Positions 9,008-17,533 of a stretch of DNA of 64,000 nt are shown piece by piece. Made by a program: the position numbers and the translations under genes. How positions within the stretch are numbered: the first letter of the stretch is position 1; each line of letters begins with the position of its first letter. Under the pieces are notes generated by a model. It had not been told where the DNA came from, did not search any database, and worked only from the letters and a program-made list of their open reading frames with translations. This stretch comes from VXYL01 sp965208525 (GTDB taxonomy: Bacteria > Pseudomonadota > Gammaproteobacteria > Pseudomonadales > Azotimanducaceae): assembly GCA_965208525.1 (NCBI GenBank), contig OZ242340.1, forward strand, positions 3,782,001-3,846,000. Direction: 5' to 3'.

Positions 9008-10051
9008 GTGACCAAGCAAGCTTGGATGTCCGGACGCACGGCGCGGGCGCTTGCGCTACCAGCGACCCTGTTTGCTCTCGGCCTTGCCGCGTTCCTGAGC
9101 CTCGATGCATGGCTTGAGCGCTGGGCCCAGACGCCCGTGGAGCTGACCGACGCCGTGCTGTTCGACATCCCCAACGGTGCCACCTTCGCCCACGTAGCCG
9201 ACACGATGCTCGAGCTGGGCATCACGGACGCCACTACCCGACTCACGCTCCGAGCCCGACAGCGCGGCCTCATCGAGGCGATACGGCGGGGGGAGTACCG
9301 CGTCACACCCGGAGTCACGCCCGATGGTCTGTTGGACATGATCTCGGACGGCCAAGTGGTGCAGCACCACGTTCGGATCGAAGAAGGCGAGACCGTGGCG
9401 ACTCTGCTGCGCCGGCTTCAAGCGGATGAACGCCTCGACTTCGACCTCGCGAACTCCGCTCCTCAATCGCTTGCGGACAACCTTGGCATCGCCAGCCCAC
9501 GCAATCCGGCGCTCGAAGGGAGGTTCTTTCCCGACACCTACCAGTTCGATCGCGGGCACCGCGTATCCGAGCTGCTCGGTCGGGCGCTGCGGCAAATGGA
9601 CGAGGTGCTGGCCGAGGCATGGGACAGGCGCGCCAAGGAGCTGCCTTACGAGAACCCCCAAGACGCCCTCGTGCTGGCCTCGCTGGTGGAGAAGGAAACG
9701 GGCCGTGCCAGCGACCGAGCCCGCATCGCCGGTGTCTTCGTGCGGCGGCTCGAGCTCCGGATGCGGCTGCAATCTGACCCCACCGTGATCTACGGTCTCG
9801 GCGATGCGTTCGACGGCAACCTCACCCGTGTGCACCTCGACGCCGACGGCGCCTACAACACCTACAGCCGCTACGGCCTGCCACCGACGCCCATCGCGCT
9901 GCCAAGCCGAGACTCCATCCACGCGGCGCTGCATCCAGAGATCGGCAACGCGCTCTACTTCGTCGCCCGCGGTGACGGTTCGAGCGAGTTCTCTGCCACC
10001 CTCGAGCAACACAACCGCGCCGTGCGGCGGTTTCAGCTTGGTGGGAGGTAG
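9008..10051 (+). CDS. mltG: Endolytic murein transglycosylase MltG
   Basis: Cleaves nascent glycan strands and is thought to terminate their growth. 347 residues with one N-terminal membrane helix (about 13-32), a LysM-like periplasmic segment and the YceG catalytic domain. The likely catalytic glutamate is Glu228 in LVEKETG; RFFPDTYQF and NTYSRYGLPPTPIALPS are conserved. GTG start. pabC, usually between fabF and mltG, is absent. Confidence 0.95.
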   Translation: MTKQAWMSGRTARALALPATLFALGLAAFLSLDAWLERWAQTPVELTDAVLFDIPNGATFAHVADTMLELGITDATTRLTLRARQRGLIEAIRRGEYRVTPGVTPDGLLDMISDGQVVQHHVRIEEGETVATLLRRLQADERLDFDLANSAPQSLADNLGIASPRNPALEGRFFPDTYQFDRGHRVSELLGRALRQMDEVLAEAWDRRAKELPYENPQDALVLASLVEKETGRASDRARIAGVFVRRLELRMRLQSDPTVIYGLGDAFDGNLTRVHLDADGAYNTYSRYGLPPTPIALPSRDSIHAALHPEIGNALYFVARGDGSSEFSATLEQHNRAVRRFQLGGR

Positions 10052-10055
10052 CCGA

Positions 10056-10700
10056 GTGGATTCCGCACCGCGCCGTGGCCGCTTCATTACGCTGGAGGGC
10101 CCCGACGGCGCCGGCAAGACCACGCAAGCCCGACTCGTGGCCGACATCCTGCGCGCACACGGTAGGGAGGTGGTGACGACGCGGGAGCCAGGCGGCACGG
10201 CGGTAGGCAATCGCTTGCGGCAGGTGCTGCTGGACCCGGCAACTCCCCTGCAGCCCACCACCGAGACATTGCTCATGTTCGCCGCCCGGGCAGAGCATGT
10301 CACCCATGTCATCGAACCGGCGCTGGCCGCGGGGCGCTGGGTGGTCTGCGACCGCTTCACCGACTCGACGTTCGCCTATCAGGGCGATGGGCGCGGCATT
10401 GCCAAGCGCGACATCGAAGCGCTCGCGGCCTTCACGCACCCGGGTTGCTGGCCGGATCTCACGCTCTGCCTGGATGTGCCGCCGGCGACATCTGCCGAGC
10501 GCATGCAGGAACGCACACTCGATGGCTTTGAGCGCGAGGACGACGGCTTTTATCGTCGCGTTCGAGAGGGGTTCCTGAAGCATGCGGCGCGGGAGGCGCG
10601 CATCGTGGTGATTGACGGAAGTTCCGCCTTGGAGGTCGTGTCCGCGGCGGTGCAGCATGCGGTTGAGACATTCATCCATCGGATTGAGGCCGCCCAATGA
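10056..10700 (+). CDS. tmk: Thymidylate kinase
   Basis: Phosphorylates dTMP to dTDP. 214 residues. The P-loop is LEGPDGAGKTTQ, followed by TREPGGT, the DR(F/Y) motif in VVCDRFTDSTFAYQG and a lid region with Arg residues (ERMQER). GTG start 10056 lies 5 bp after the mltG stop and is preceded by GGGAGG. Its end overlaps the holB start by 4 bp. Confidence 0.95.
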   Translation: MDSAPRRGRFITLEGPDGAGKTTQARLVADILRAHGREVVTTREPGGTAVGNRLRQVLLDPATPLQPTTETLLMFAARAEHVTHVIEPALAAGRWVVCDRFTDSTFAYQGDGRGIAKRDIEALAAFTHPGCWPDLTLCLDVPPATSAERMQERTLDGFEREDDGFYRRVREGFLKHAAREARIVVIDGSSALEVVSAAVQHAVETFIHRIEAAQ

Positions 10701-11572
10701 CGCTGCCGCCCTGGCTGGAATCCGCTCGCGCGACGGTTGACGCGATGGGAAGCCGCCTGCCGCATGGCTTGCTGATTCAGGGGCCGGGCGGGTGCGGGGA
10801 GCAACTGCTCGCGGAGCATCTCGTGCGACAAATCCTGTCGCTTGTCGATGATCGTCCGGCTCGGGAAATCGCGCATCCAGACCTGCGTTGGGTGGCCACG
10901 GAAGACGCGGCGTTTATCGTCGTGGATCAGATCCGCACGGTTTCGGACTTCCTCGTCCAGCGCCCCCAGCGAGGGCCACGCAAGCTCGTCGTGATCGACG
11001 AAGCGGAACGCATGAACCCCAATGCCGCCAACGCCTTGCTGAAGTCGCTGGAGGAGCCGCCCGAGGACAGCTTCGTCGTGCTGGTGACTTCGGCCAGCGA
11101 GCGCCTGCTGCCCACCGTACGCAGCCGGTGCCAGAGCGTTGTAGTGCAAGCGCCAAGCGCCAAGCAAGCGACACGATGGCTGGAGGGGCAAGGCATTGAC
11201 CCCACGCTGGCCCGTCACTTCACGCTGGAGTACGGCAGCGCCCCTTTCCACGTACTCGATGCCGTGGAGCGCGGGCAGGAGCCCCTCTGGCCGGCGCTCA
11301 TGCAGGCGCGCTCATCCTCCGACCTCGCCGGCCTTTCGGAGCGGCTGCGCAACGACAACCTCGCCTCCTTGCTAGCGCGCTGGCTGCGCATCGTCCACGG
11401 ACTCATCCGCCGAACCGACGCTCAAGGACCACCAAACCGCCAACAGATGCTCGCCTTCGCCGACACGGCCTTCGACGTGTACCGTGCGGCCCAGGTCAAC
11501 AGCGGCCTAAACCGCCAGGTGCAGGTCGAACGGCTCCTCTTGCACTGGCTGGAACTCGACCTCCCCCGATAG
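10697..11572 (+). CDS. holB: DNA polymerase III delta-prime subunit
   Basis: Clamp-loader subunit. 291 residues; AAA-type fold with LLIQGPGGCGEQLLAE, where the Walker A lysine is replaced (GCGEQ), as delta-prime does not hydrolyse ATP. Also present are VVIDEAERMNPNAANALLKS, LEEPPEDSFVVLVTS and TVRSRCQSV, the equivalent of the SRC motif. It ends the cluster: the usual pilZ and tatD genes do not follow, and the next gene points the other way. Confidence 0.92.
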   Translation: MTLPPWLESARATVDAMGSRLPHGLLIQGPGGCGEQLLAEHLVRQILSLVDDRPAREIAHPDLRWVATEDAAFIVVDQIRTVSDFLVQRPQRGPRKLVVIDEAERMNPNAANALLKSLEEPPEDSFVVLVTSASERLLPTVRSRCQSVVVQAPSAKQATRWLEGQGIDPTLARHFTLEYGSAPFHVLDAVERGQEPLWPALMQARSSSDLAGLSERLRNDNLASLLARWLRIVHGLIRRTDAQGPPNRQQMLAFADTAFDVYRAAQVNSGLNRQVQVERLLLHWLELDLPR

Positions 11573-11650
11573 GCTCCGACACAGCAAACATTTCGTCCAC
11601 AAACTCAGGGGGCAATGTCGCACAATGCTGCGCACGGGGAACCCTCCACG

Positions 11651-11669
11651 GGGCGAGGGCTTCTCGCCC
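11651..11669. terminator. Hairpin between the convergent holB and DUF523 genes
   Basis: GGGCGAG-GGCTT-CTCGCCC forms a 7-bp GC-rich stem with a 5-nt loop, flanked by CCCTCC on both sides. It lies about 80 bp after holB and 54 bp after the DUF523 stop, where a two-way terminator would be. There is no T tract, so Rho-independent action is doubtful. Confidence 0.4.
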
Positions 11670-11722
11670 TCCAAACGGGCCGTCAAGGCGGGCCATCGAA
11701 GAACGCGCCTAAGGAGGCCGCT

Positions 11723-12304
11723 TTACCAACGCCCCGCGAGCTCGCGCGATATCGCTTCTTCGTCGAGTGGCTCTGCCCGCATGGCGTGACGGACCACCGA
11801 GACCGCAAAGCGCTCCAATGCGTCCAGCGCGCAGAGTTCCTCCGCGTCAACCAACGGCAGCTCTGGCCACCGCGCGGCCACTGCCGCGGCGTGGACTCCT
11901 CTGCCTGCGCGCTTCCACGATCCGTCCGGTGCATACACCTTCACATCCTTCAAGCCGCAGCTTGGCGAGTGGTCGGCAAAGACATAGCCCGAAACGCCTG
12001 CAATCGACGCCATGGCGGTTCGGTGCCACGACGCGAGTTGGTCGGTGTAGTCCAGCGTCTGGTCATGGACAGCCACGGCGCGGGGCGTTGGCACGTTGCC
12101 GATGAGTTGGATCGGCGGTCGGGGCACGCCCATGCCGATGCCAACTTCCGGGCAAAGCCCCACCAGCGAGAACACCGCTCCAAGGCGCTCTCGGGGCCAC
12201 ACATCGCCGTTGTGGTCACCATCCCAGCGGACGCGAGCTCCAAGCAGACACTCACTCACGGCCACTCGGATGGAACGCTTCGCCAGCCGCTCGGCAAGAT
12301 TCAC
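11723..12304 (-). CDS. DUF523 family protein
   Basis: 193 residues. DUF523 hallmarks are the N-terminal SECLLGARVRWDG, CPEVGIGMGVPRPP and HSPSCGLKDVKVY, which bring together conserved cysteines. The fold is small and cytoplasmic; the function is not established, though the conserved Cys residues suggest metal or sulfur chemistry. It converges on holB. The 84 bp before ACAD-A contain a GGAGGGA...TCCCTCG inverted repeat. Confidence 0.85.
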   Translation of the reverse strand: MNLAERLAKRSIRVAVSECLLGARVRWDGDHNGDVWPRERLGAVFSLVGLCPEVGIGMGVPRPPIQLIGNVPTPRAVAVHDQTLDYTDQLASWHRTAMASIAGVSGYVFADHSPSCGLKDVKVYAPDGSWKRAGRGVHAAAVAARWPELPLVDAEELCALDALERFAVSVVRHAMRAEPLDEEAISRELAGRW

Positions 12305-12388
12305 GACACCCTCACTCGCGAGCGACGGCCTTCGGAGGGAGAGGCAGGCGAGCTTCCCTCGATAGGCACTCCGATGCCGGCCCGTCGG

Positions 12389-13309
12389 TCACCCTTCTCG
12401 GGCGATGAAGTCCCACAGCCCGTCCGCGCCGGTTGCCGCCAGGCGTTCGCCCAAGCGGCGTTGCCAGTACGCCTCGTTGCCGAACTCGTCCCGCCAAGAC
12501 CACAGCCGGCGCGTGAAGTGGTGCAGCGTGTGCTCGTGGGTAAACCCCATCGCGCCATGCACCTGATGGGCGATCTCGGCGGCGATGCCGCACGCTTCCC
12601 CCACCCGCGCCTTGGCCGCCGCGGCTTGGGTGCCGAAACCGTCGCCATCCAAGGCTTCGATGGCACCGTCGCAGGCTCGCACCGCCGCCGCGACTTCGCC
12701 AGCCAACACCGCAAGCTGGTGCTGGATCGCCTGGAAGCGGGAGATGGCGCGTCCGAACTGGCTGCGCGTGGTGGCGTACTCGATGGCGAGTTCGAGCGTG
12801 CGCTCAAGCGCACCAGCGGCCAAGGCGGCACGAGTGGTCGCCATCAGTTCGGGCATCTCACCGGGCAAATCAACCTCGGTGGCCACATCCACGTGAATGC
12901 GGTCGCGCGGTTCGCCAGCAAGGTTGGTGCCGTTTTCGACTGACAACCTCGTTGCCAAGCGGCCATCCAGTGTCAACACGCGCTCCGCACGACGGCCCCA
13001 AGCGGCCACCAGCCCGTCGTCGGCCACGACCGTGAAACCGCCAGTGTCCTCGCCACCCAGCACGGACCCTGCGACCCAGACCTCTGCCAACGGGAGCGGC
13101 ACGGCATGGCGGCCCGCGACCTTGAGCAGGCCAAGGATGTCCGCCAGGCCCGTGCCCGAGTCCTTTGTTCCCACCAGATGCAGCCCCGCGTCGCACAGCA
13201 CCCGCCAAAGCGGTTGTGGAAACTCCCCGGATTCCGCCCGATCCAGCAGCGGTTTGTCCACATGGTCGGCGAAGATGCGGTCCGCCGCGTCGGCTACCAG
13301 CGCGTCCAT
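12389..13309 (-). CDS. Acyl-CoA dehydrogenase, small subunit type (ACAD-A)
   Basis: 306 residues, shorter than the 380-400 usual for the family. The ACAD C-terminal domain is clear: TTRSQFGRAISRFQAIQHQLA and AHQVHGAMGFTHEHTLHHFTRR. The N-terminal part is compressed. Its start overlaps the stop of ACAD-B by one base (TAATG), so the two are coupled. Short/long ACAD pairs like this often form alpha2-beta2 heterotetramers in steroid or side-chain oxidation; that assembly is inference here. Substrate unknown. Confidence 0.85.
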   Translation of the reverse strand: MDALVADAADRIFADHVDKPLLDRAESGEFPQPLWRVLCDAGLHLVGTKDSGTGLADILGLLKVAGRHAVPLPLAEVWVAGSVLGGEDTGGFTVVADDGLVAAWGRRAERVLTLDGRLATRLSVENGTNLAGEPRDRIHVDVATEVDLPGEMPELMATTRAALAAGALERTLELAIEYATTRSQFGRAISRFQAIQHQLAVLAGEVAAAVRACDGAIEALDGDGFGTQAAAAKARVGEACGIAAEIAHQVHGAMGFTHEHTLHHFTRRLWSWRDEFGNEAYWQRRLGERLAATGADGLWDFIAREG

Positions 13310-14448
13310 TAACGCAATCCCAACCCGCGAGCGATCACGCCGCGCAGAATCTCCCGCGTGCCGCCCCGAATCGTGAACGACGGCGAGTGCACCAGCGTCT
13401 GGGCCAGGCTGCGCGCGAACGGATGCCCCGGCGGCATCGGCGGCAGCGCCAGGCGCACAAGCTCCGGCAGCATCTTCTCGAAATCGTTGCCGAGAGACTT
13501 CACCAGCGCCGCTTCCACACCCGGATTTGCCCCCTCCTGCAACATGGCAGCAACGGAGATGGACATCTTCCGCAGCGTCATCACATGGCTCGCGAGGCGT
13601 CCGATGAGGGCCGCCTGCTCCGGCGTGGGCGCGCTACCGACGGCGCGGACGAACTCCACGAAGACGCGAAAGGCCGAGAGAAATCGTTCCGGGCCGCTGC
13701 GCTCATAGCCGAGTTCGCTCGTCACCTGCTGCCAGCCGTTGCCCGGTTCACCCACCACGTCCGCGTCCTGGACGAAGCACTCATCGAACACCACTTCGTT
13801 GAAATCACGCCCCCCGGCGATGTTGGCGATAGGGCGCACCGTGACACCCTCGCCCTTGAGATCGACGATCATCTGCGTGAGCCCGGCGTGGCGGTCTGCC
13901 GGGGTGCCTTCGGTGCGCACGAGGGCGATGATGTAGTGGTTGCGGTGCGCATCCGTGGTCCAGATCTTCGTCCCGCTCACGCGCCAGCCGCCTTTCACGC
14001 GGACGGCCTTGGTCGCCACCGAAGCGAGGTCCGAGCCGGTGTTCGGCTCGCTCATGCCGATGGAGAACCAAGTCTCCCCGCGGGCGACACCGGGCAGGTA
14101 GCGACGTTGCTGTTCCTCGGTGCCGAAGCGCAGCAGCAGCGGCCCGCTCTGCCGGTCAGCGATCCAGTGGGCACTAACCGGGGCTCCAGCCGCCAGCAGC
14201 TCCTCGGTCACCACATAGCGCTCGAAGAACGTGCGCTCGCCGCCGCCCACCGCCTTGGGCCAGGTCATGCCGATCCAGCCCCGCATTCCCAAGCGGCGTG
14301 TGAACTCAGGGCTGTGGCCTTCGTTGAAGTCGGAGTTGGGCCAATAGTCCGACGGCATCTGATCGGCCAGGAACGCCCGCACTTCGGCGCGCAGCGCCTC
14401 CGCCCCGGCCGGCAGCCGCGCCGGCGCGAACGTCAATCCGGAAAACAC
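13309..14448 (-). CDS. Acyl-CoA dehydrogenase, large subunit type (ACAD-B)
   Basis: About 379 residues from GTG 14448; a TTG at 14436 is the alternative. ACAD features in order: GWIGMTWPKAVGGGERTFFE, the FAD-contact block SEPNTGSDLASVATKAV, GTKIWTTDAHR, a helix-G segment GYERSGPERF that could supply the catalytic glutamate, and the C-terminal SFTIRGGTREILRGVIARGL. First gene of a two-gene operon with ACAD-A. The 147-bp gap to the divergent 139-residue gene should hold both promoters. Confidence 0.85.
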   Translation of the reverse strand: MFSGLTFAPARLPAGAEALRAEVRAFLADQMPSDYWPNSDFNEGHSPEFTRRLGMRGWIGMTWPKAVGGGERTFFERYVVTEELLAAGAPVSAHWIADRQSGPLLLRFGTEEQQRRYLPGVARGETWFSIGMSEPNTGSDLASVATKAVRVKGGWRVSGTKIWTTDAHRNHYIIALVRTEGTPADRHAGLTQMIVDLKGEGVTVRPIANIAGGRDFNEVVFDECFVQDADVVGEPGNGWQQVTSELGYERSGPERFLSAFRVFVEFVRAVGSAPTPEQAALIGRLASHVMTLRKMSISVAAMLQEGANPGVEAALVKSLGNDFEKMLPELVRLALPPMPPGHPFARSLAQTLVHSPSFTIRGGTREILRGVIARGLGLR

Positions 14449-14509
14449 CCTCGCCCTATCCCGCCGCTGCTGCCAGGCGCGAAAGCGTACCACTCGGCGG
14501 GGCAACTCT

Positions 14510-14540
14510 TGGAGGGGAAGGCGGCACGACTTCCCTCCGA
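14510..14540. repeat. GGAGGG-type inverted repeat
   Basis: TTGGAGGGGAAG and CTTCCCTCCGA face each other across a 9-nt spacer. Similar arms occur at about 12.3, 36.0 and 62.9 kb. It sits in the divergent promoter region between ACAD-B and the 139-residue gene. Confidence 0.45.
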
Positions 14541-14595
14541 GGGCACCGGCGCTATGATCGCTCGCTCCTGCCACGCACCAGGGGTGCCCTTTCGT

Positions 14596-15015
14596 ATGAC
14601 CGAGGCCGAGATCGCACGGGCGCTCACGCCGATTCTGAAGGAAGTGTCCGAACGCGCCTCGGTGGCTGGCAGCTTCATCGACAAGGAGGCGTATCGCATT
14701 TACCTCGCCACCGTATGGGCCAACATCGTCATGGACCCGAGCGCTCTGGGCGCGGGCGAGGACGAACTCGAGAGCGTCCACGATCTCATCAACCTCAGCG
14801 CCCAGCAGGTGCTCGGCGAAGACGAGGCCATCGCCGGTTGCTTCCGATTCGTCAACAGCCGCGCCGGTGAACTCGCCATGGACAAGGCGAAGGTGTCGAA
14901 GACCCACCGCCAACTGCTGCTGTATTTCTCCTCCATGATCCTGGACCCAGACGGCCACCGCCGCTGGATGGAGGACGTGAAGGAACGGCGCCGCAACCCT
15001 CGACGGGGAATTTGA
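14596..15015 (+). CDS. Unknown 139-residue protein between ACAD pairs
   Basis: I do not recognise a family. It is mostly helical in appearance and acidic in the middle (DPSALGAGEDELESVHDLIN), with a basic end (VKERRRNPRRGI). There is no signal peptide or membrane segment. ATG 14596 (MTEAEIARALTPILKEVSE) is preferred over an ATG at 14554 because the sequence upstream of it is low in typical coding character. Position between two divergent acyl-CoA dehydrogenase pairs suggests, but does not prove, a link to their pathway. Confidence 0.7.
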   Translation: MTEAEIARALTPILKEVSERASVAGSFIDKEAYRIYLATVWANIVMDPSALGAGEDELESVHDLINLSAQQVLGEDEAIAGCFRFVNSRAGELAMDKAKVSKTHRQLLLYFSSMILDPDGHRRWMEDVKERRRNPRRGI

Positions 15016-15105
15016 TCCGTGGATGCAACATCGATCGGGGCGCGGTATGTTGCGCGGATGCACCAGCCACACCAGTTCGCGCGGTCGCTGCCCGCATAGG
15101 CGACG

Positions 15106-16215
15106 ATGCACTTCGCCTTCACCCCGGAACAGGAGCAGTTTCGCGACGCAGTGCGTCGGTTTCTGCGCGATCGCTCGCCGCCCGCCGAGGTTCGCCGGCT
15201 CATGGACGACGAGCGCGGCCACGATCCGGGCGTGTGGCGGCAAATGTGCCAGGAGCTTGGCCTTGGCGCCTTGCATGTGCCGGAGGATCGTGGCGGGCAA
15301 GGGTTCTCGGTCACCGAACTCGGCATCGCGTTCGAGGAGATGGGGCGCGCCCTGTTGTGTGCTCCCTATCTGTCCTCCGTGCTGGCGACCACCGCCGTCG
15401 CAGAGGCGTGCGCGCCGAAGGATGCTGAGCCAACCGTCTCCGGCATCGCCGCCGGCGAGCAACTGGCTGCACTCGCGCTGACGGAGGCGAACGGGCGCTG
15501 GGACGCCGGCGGCGTCGAACTGATCGCCAGCGGGAGCCGACTCAGCGGCAGCAAGACGCACGTCATCGATGGCCATGTTGCAGACCTACTCATCGTCGCG
15601 GCACGGGCGTCGGGCACCACCGGCGAGGAGGGTCTGTCGCTGCATGTAGTGGCCGCGGACGCCCCCGGCATCACACGCCGCCACCTTACGGCACTCGATC
15701 CCACCCGCAAGCTCGCCCGCATCGACTTCGCCAATGTGGAAGCGCGCTGCATATCCGGCGACGCCGCGCCGGCGCTGCGTCGGACGCTGGACATCGCTTG
15801 TGTCGCCGTCGCCTGTGAGCTCGCCGGCGTTGCCGAAACCTTGCTTGAGACCGCGGTGGACTACGCCAAGCTGCGGATGCAGTTCGGCCGCGCGGTCGGT
15901 TCCTTCCAGGCCATCAAGCACAAGTGCGCCGACCTCTTGCTGGAGGTGGAACTCGCGAAATCCGCCGCTCGCTACGCCGCCGAGGCCGCGACCGAAGACG
16001 ACCCCGGCCTGCCCGCCCTCGCCAGCCTCGCCAAGGCCGCCGCGGCCGATGCCGCCATGCGGGCCGCGCGAGACTGCATCCAGATTCACGGCGGCATCGG
16101 CTTCACCTGGGACAACGACACCCACCTTTGGTTCAAGCGCGCCAAGAGCGCGGAAGTGCTCTTCGGCACGCCGGCGTGGCACCGCGAGCGGCTAATGCAG
16201 TGCTGGGAGGTATAG
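15106..16215 (+). CDS. Acyl-CoA dehydrogenase (ACAD-C)
   Basis: 369 residues with all three ACAD domains: N-terminal FTPEQEQFRDAVRRFLRDR, the middle strand block GSKTHVIDGHVADLLIVAA, and the C-terminal LRMQFGRAVGSFQAIKHKCA plus IQIHGGIGFTWDNDTHLWF. The stop is one base before the GTG of ACAD-D, so the two form an operon that mirrors ACAD-A/B. FAD-dependent alpha,beta-oxidation of an acyl-CoA; substrate unknown. Confidence 0.9.
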   Translation: MHFAFTPEQEQFRDAVRRFLRDRSPPAEVRRLMDDERGHDPGVWRQMCQELGLGALHVPEDRGGQGFSVTELGIAFEEMGRALLCAPYLSSVLATTAVAEACAPKDAEPTVSGIAAGEQLAALALTEANGRWDAGGVELIASGSRLSGSKTHVIDGHVADLLIVAARASGTTGEEGLSLHVVAADAPGITRRHLTALDPTRKLARIDFANVEARCISGDAAPALRRTLDIACVAVACELAGVAETLLETAVDYAKLRMQFGRAVGSFQAIKHKCADLLLEVELAKSAARYAAEAATEDDPGLPALASLAKAAAADAAMRAARDCIQIHGGIGFTWDNDTHLWFKRAKSAEVLFGTPAWHRERLMQCWEV

Positions 16216-16216
16216 C

Positions 16217-17476
16217 GTGAGCGAGATCACATCCACGGACCCGGCGGCTGACGCCGTTCGCCGCGAAGTGCGCCAGTGGCTTGAGGCAAACTGGGACCCG
16301 AACGAAGACCTCGTCGCCTGGCGCAACCTGCTGGCGGACTCCGGCTGGGGCATGCCGGTGTGGCCCCGACAGTGGCATGGGCGCGATCTGCCGCAGGGCC
16401 TCGCACCCGTGGTGGACGACGAGTTCGCCCGACTCGGCGCCGTTGGCGTCGCCAAGACCGGCATTCGGCTCCTCGCCGCAGCCACCTTGCTCGAACACGG
16501 CAGCGATGCCCACAAGGCGAGGTTCCTGCGCCGCATCCTCACCGGCGAAGACACCTGGTGCCAGCTCTTCAGCGAGCCCGGAAGCGGCTCCGACCTCGCC
16601 GGCGCCACGACCCGCGCCGACCGCCACGGCGACCACTTCCTCGTCAACGGCCAGAAGGTGTGGACCACGAGCGCCCACCACGCCGACTACGGCCTTCTGC
16701 TCGCTCGAACAGACTGGGACGTGCCGAAGCACCAGGGCCTCACGTACTTCGTGCTCGACATGCACCAAGAGGGCGTCGAGGTGCGCCCGCTCAAGCAAAT
16801 GAACGGCCATGCGTCGTTCAATCAGGTGTTCTTCACCGACGCCGTGGTGCCGGCCGAGAACCTCGTTTCCACCGTCGGCAATGGCTGGCAGGTGGCCATC
16901 ACGACGCTGATGCACGAGCGCCGAGGGGCGGACGGCCTGCGTGGCGTGCAGCGAGAGCGGAACCTGCCCGGTCGCATCTACGAGCAGGAGCGCGAAGAGA
17001 TTGCCGTGGCGCTGGAGCCCTACAAGTGGTATCCGCAGCGCGCCGGGCGGGTCGATCTCGTGCTCGAACGGGCGCAGGCGAAGGGCCGCAACACCGACCC
17101 CGCCACGCGGCAGGAGATAGCGAAGCTGCTGACGATGGCCAAGAGCGCCGAATGGACCGCCCGCCGCGCAAGAGCGGCGCAACAGCAAGGCCGCCCGCAA
17201 GGCCCTGAGGGCTCCCTCGGCAAGCTTGCGTCGAGCAACATCGCCCGCCAGGCATCCGACGTGCACACGCTGATCGCCGGCGCAAACGCCATGCTCGCTG
17301 GCGAAGACGGCGACTTGGACGGCCTGATCGCCGAAATCCTCGTCTCCGTTCCCGCCACCTCCATTGCCGGCGGCACCGACGAAATCCAGCGCAACATCAT
17401 CGCCGAACGAGTGCTGGGCCTGCCCAAGGAACCCCGCATGGACACGGGCCCCTTCCGCGACGTGAAGCGGAACTGA
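16217..17476 (+). CDS. Acyl-CoA dehydrogenase (ACAD-D)
   Basis: 419 residues from GTG 16217, preceded by the GGAGG inside the end of ACAD-C. The FAD block FSEPGSGSDLAGATTRADR, GQKVWTTSAHHADYG and the C-terminal SIAGGTDEIQRNIIAERVLG are typical. LMHERRGADGLRG may hold the helix-G glutamate used by isovaleryl-type enzymes. It carries an extra stretch of about 40 residues near the middle. Partner of ACAD-C by context. Confidence 0.9.
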   Translation: MSEITSTDPAADAVRREVRQWLEANWDPNEDLVAWRNLLADSGWGMPVWPRQWHGRDLPQGLAPVVDDEFARLGAVGVAKTGIRLLAAATLLEHGSDAHKARFLRRILTGEDTWCQLFSEPGSGSDLAGATTRADRHGDHFLVNGQKVWTTSAHHADYGLLLARTDWDVPKHQGLTYFVLDMHQEGVEVRPLKQMNGHASFNQVFFTDAVVPAENLVSTVGNGWQVAITTLMHERRGADGLRGVQRERNLPGRIYEQEREEIAVALEPYKWYPQRAGRVDLVLERAQAKGRNTDPATRQEIAKLLTMAKSAEWTARRARAAQQQGRPQGPEGSLGKLASSNIARQASDVHTLIAGANAMLAGEDGDLDGLIAEILVSVPATSIAGGTDEIQRNIIAERVLGLPKEPRMDTGPFRDVKRN

Positions 17477-17533
17477 GGCGAAGGGCCTTGGACCCGGGCC
17501 CAGCATCCGACTAGCCCTTCGTGACCACAGGCA

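Noticed and set aside
9056..10360. 434-codon minus-strand frame over mltG and tmk
   Set aside because: Reverse-frame shadow rich in Arg, Gly and His with no recognisable motif; the plus strand is fully explained.
14449..15576. Continuation of the ACAD-B frame upstream on the minus strand
   Set aside because: It runs antisense through the 139-residue gene and ACAD-C and shows no ACAD similarity there; the domain begins at about 14436.
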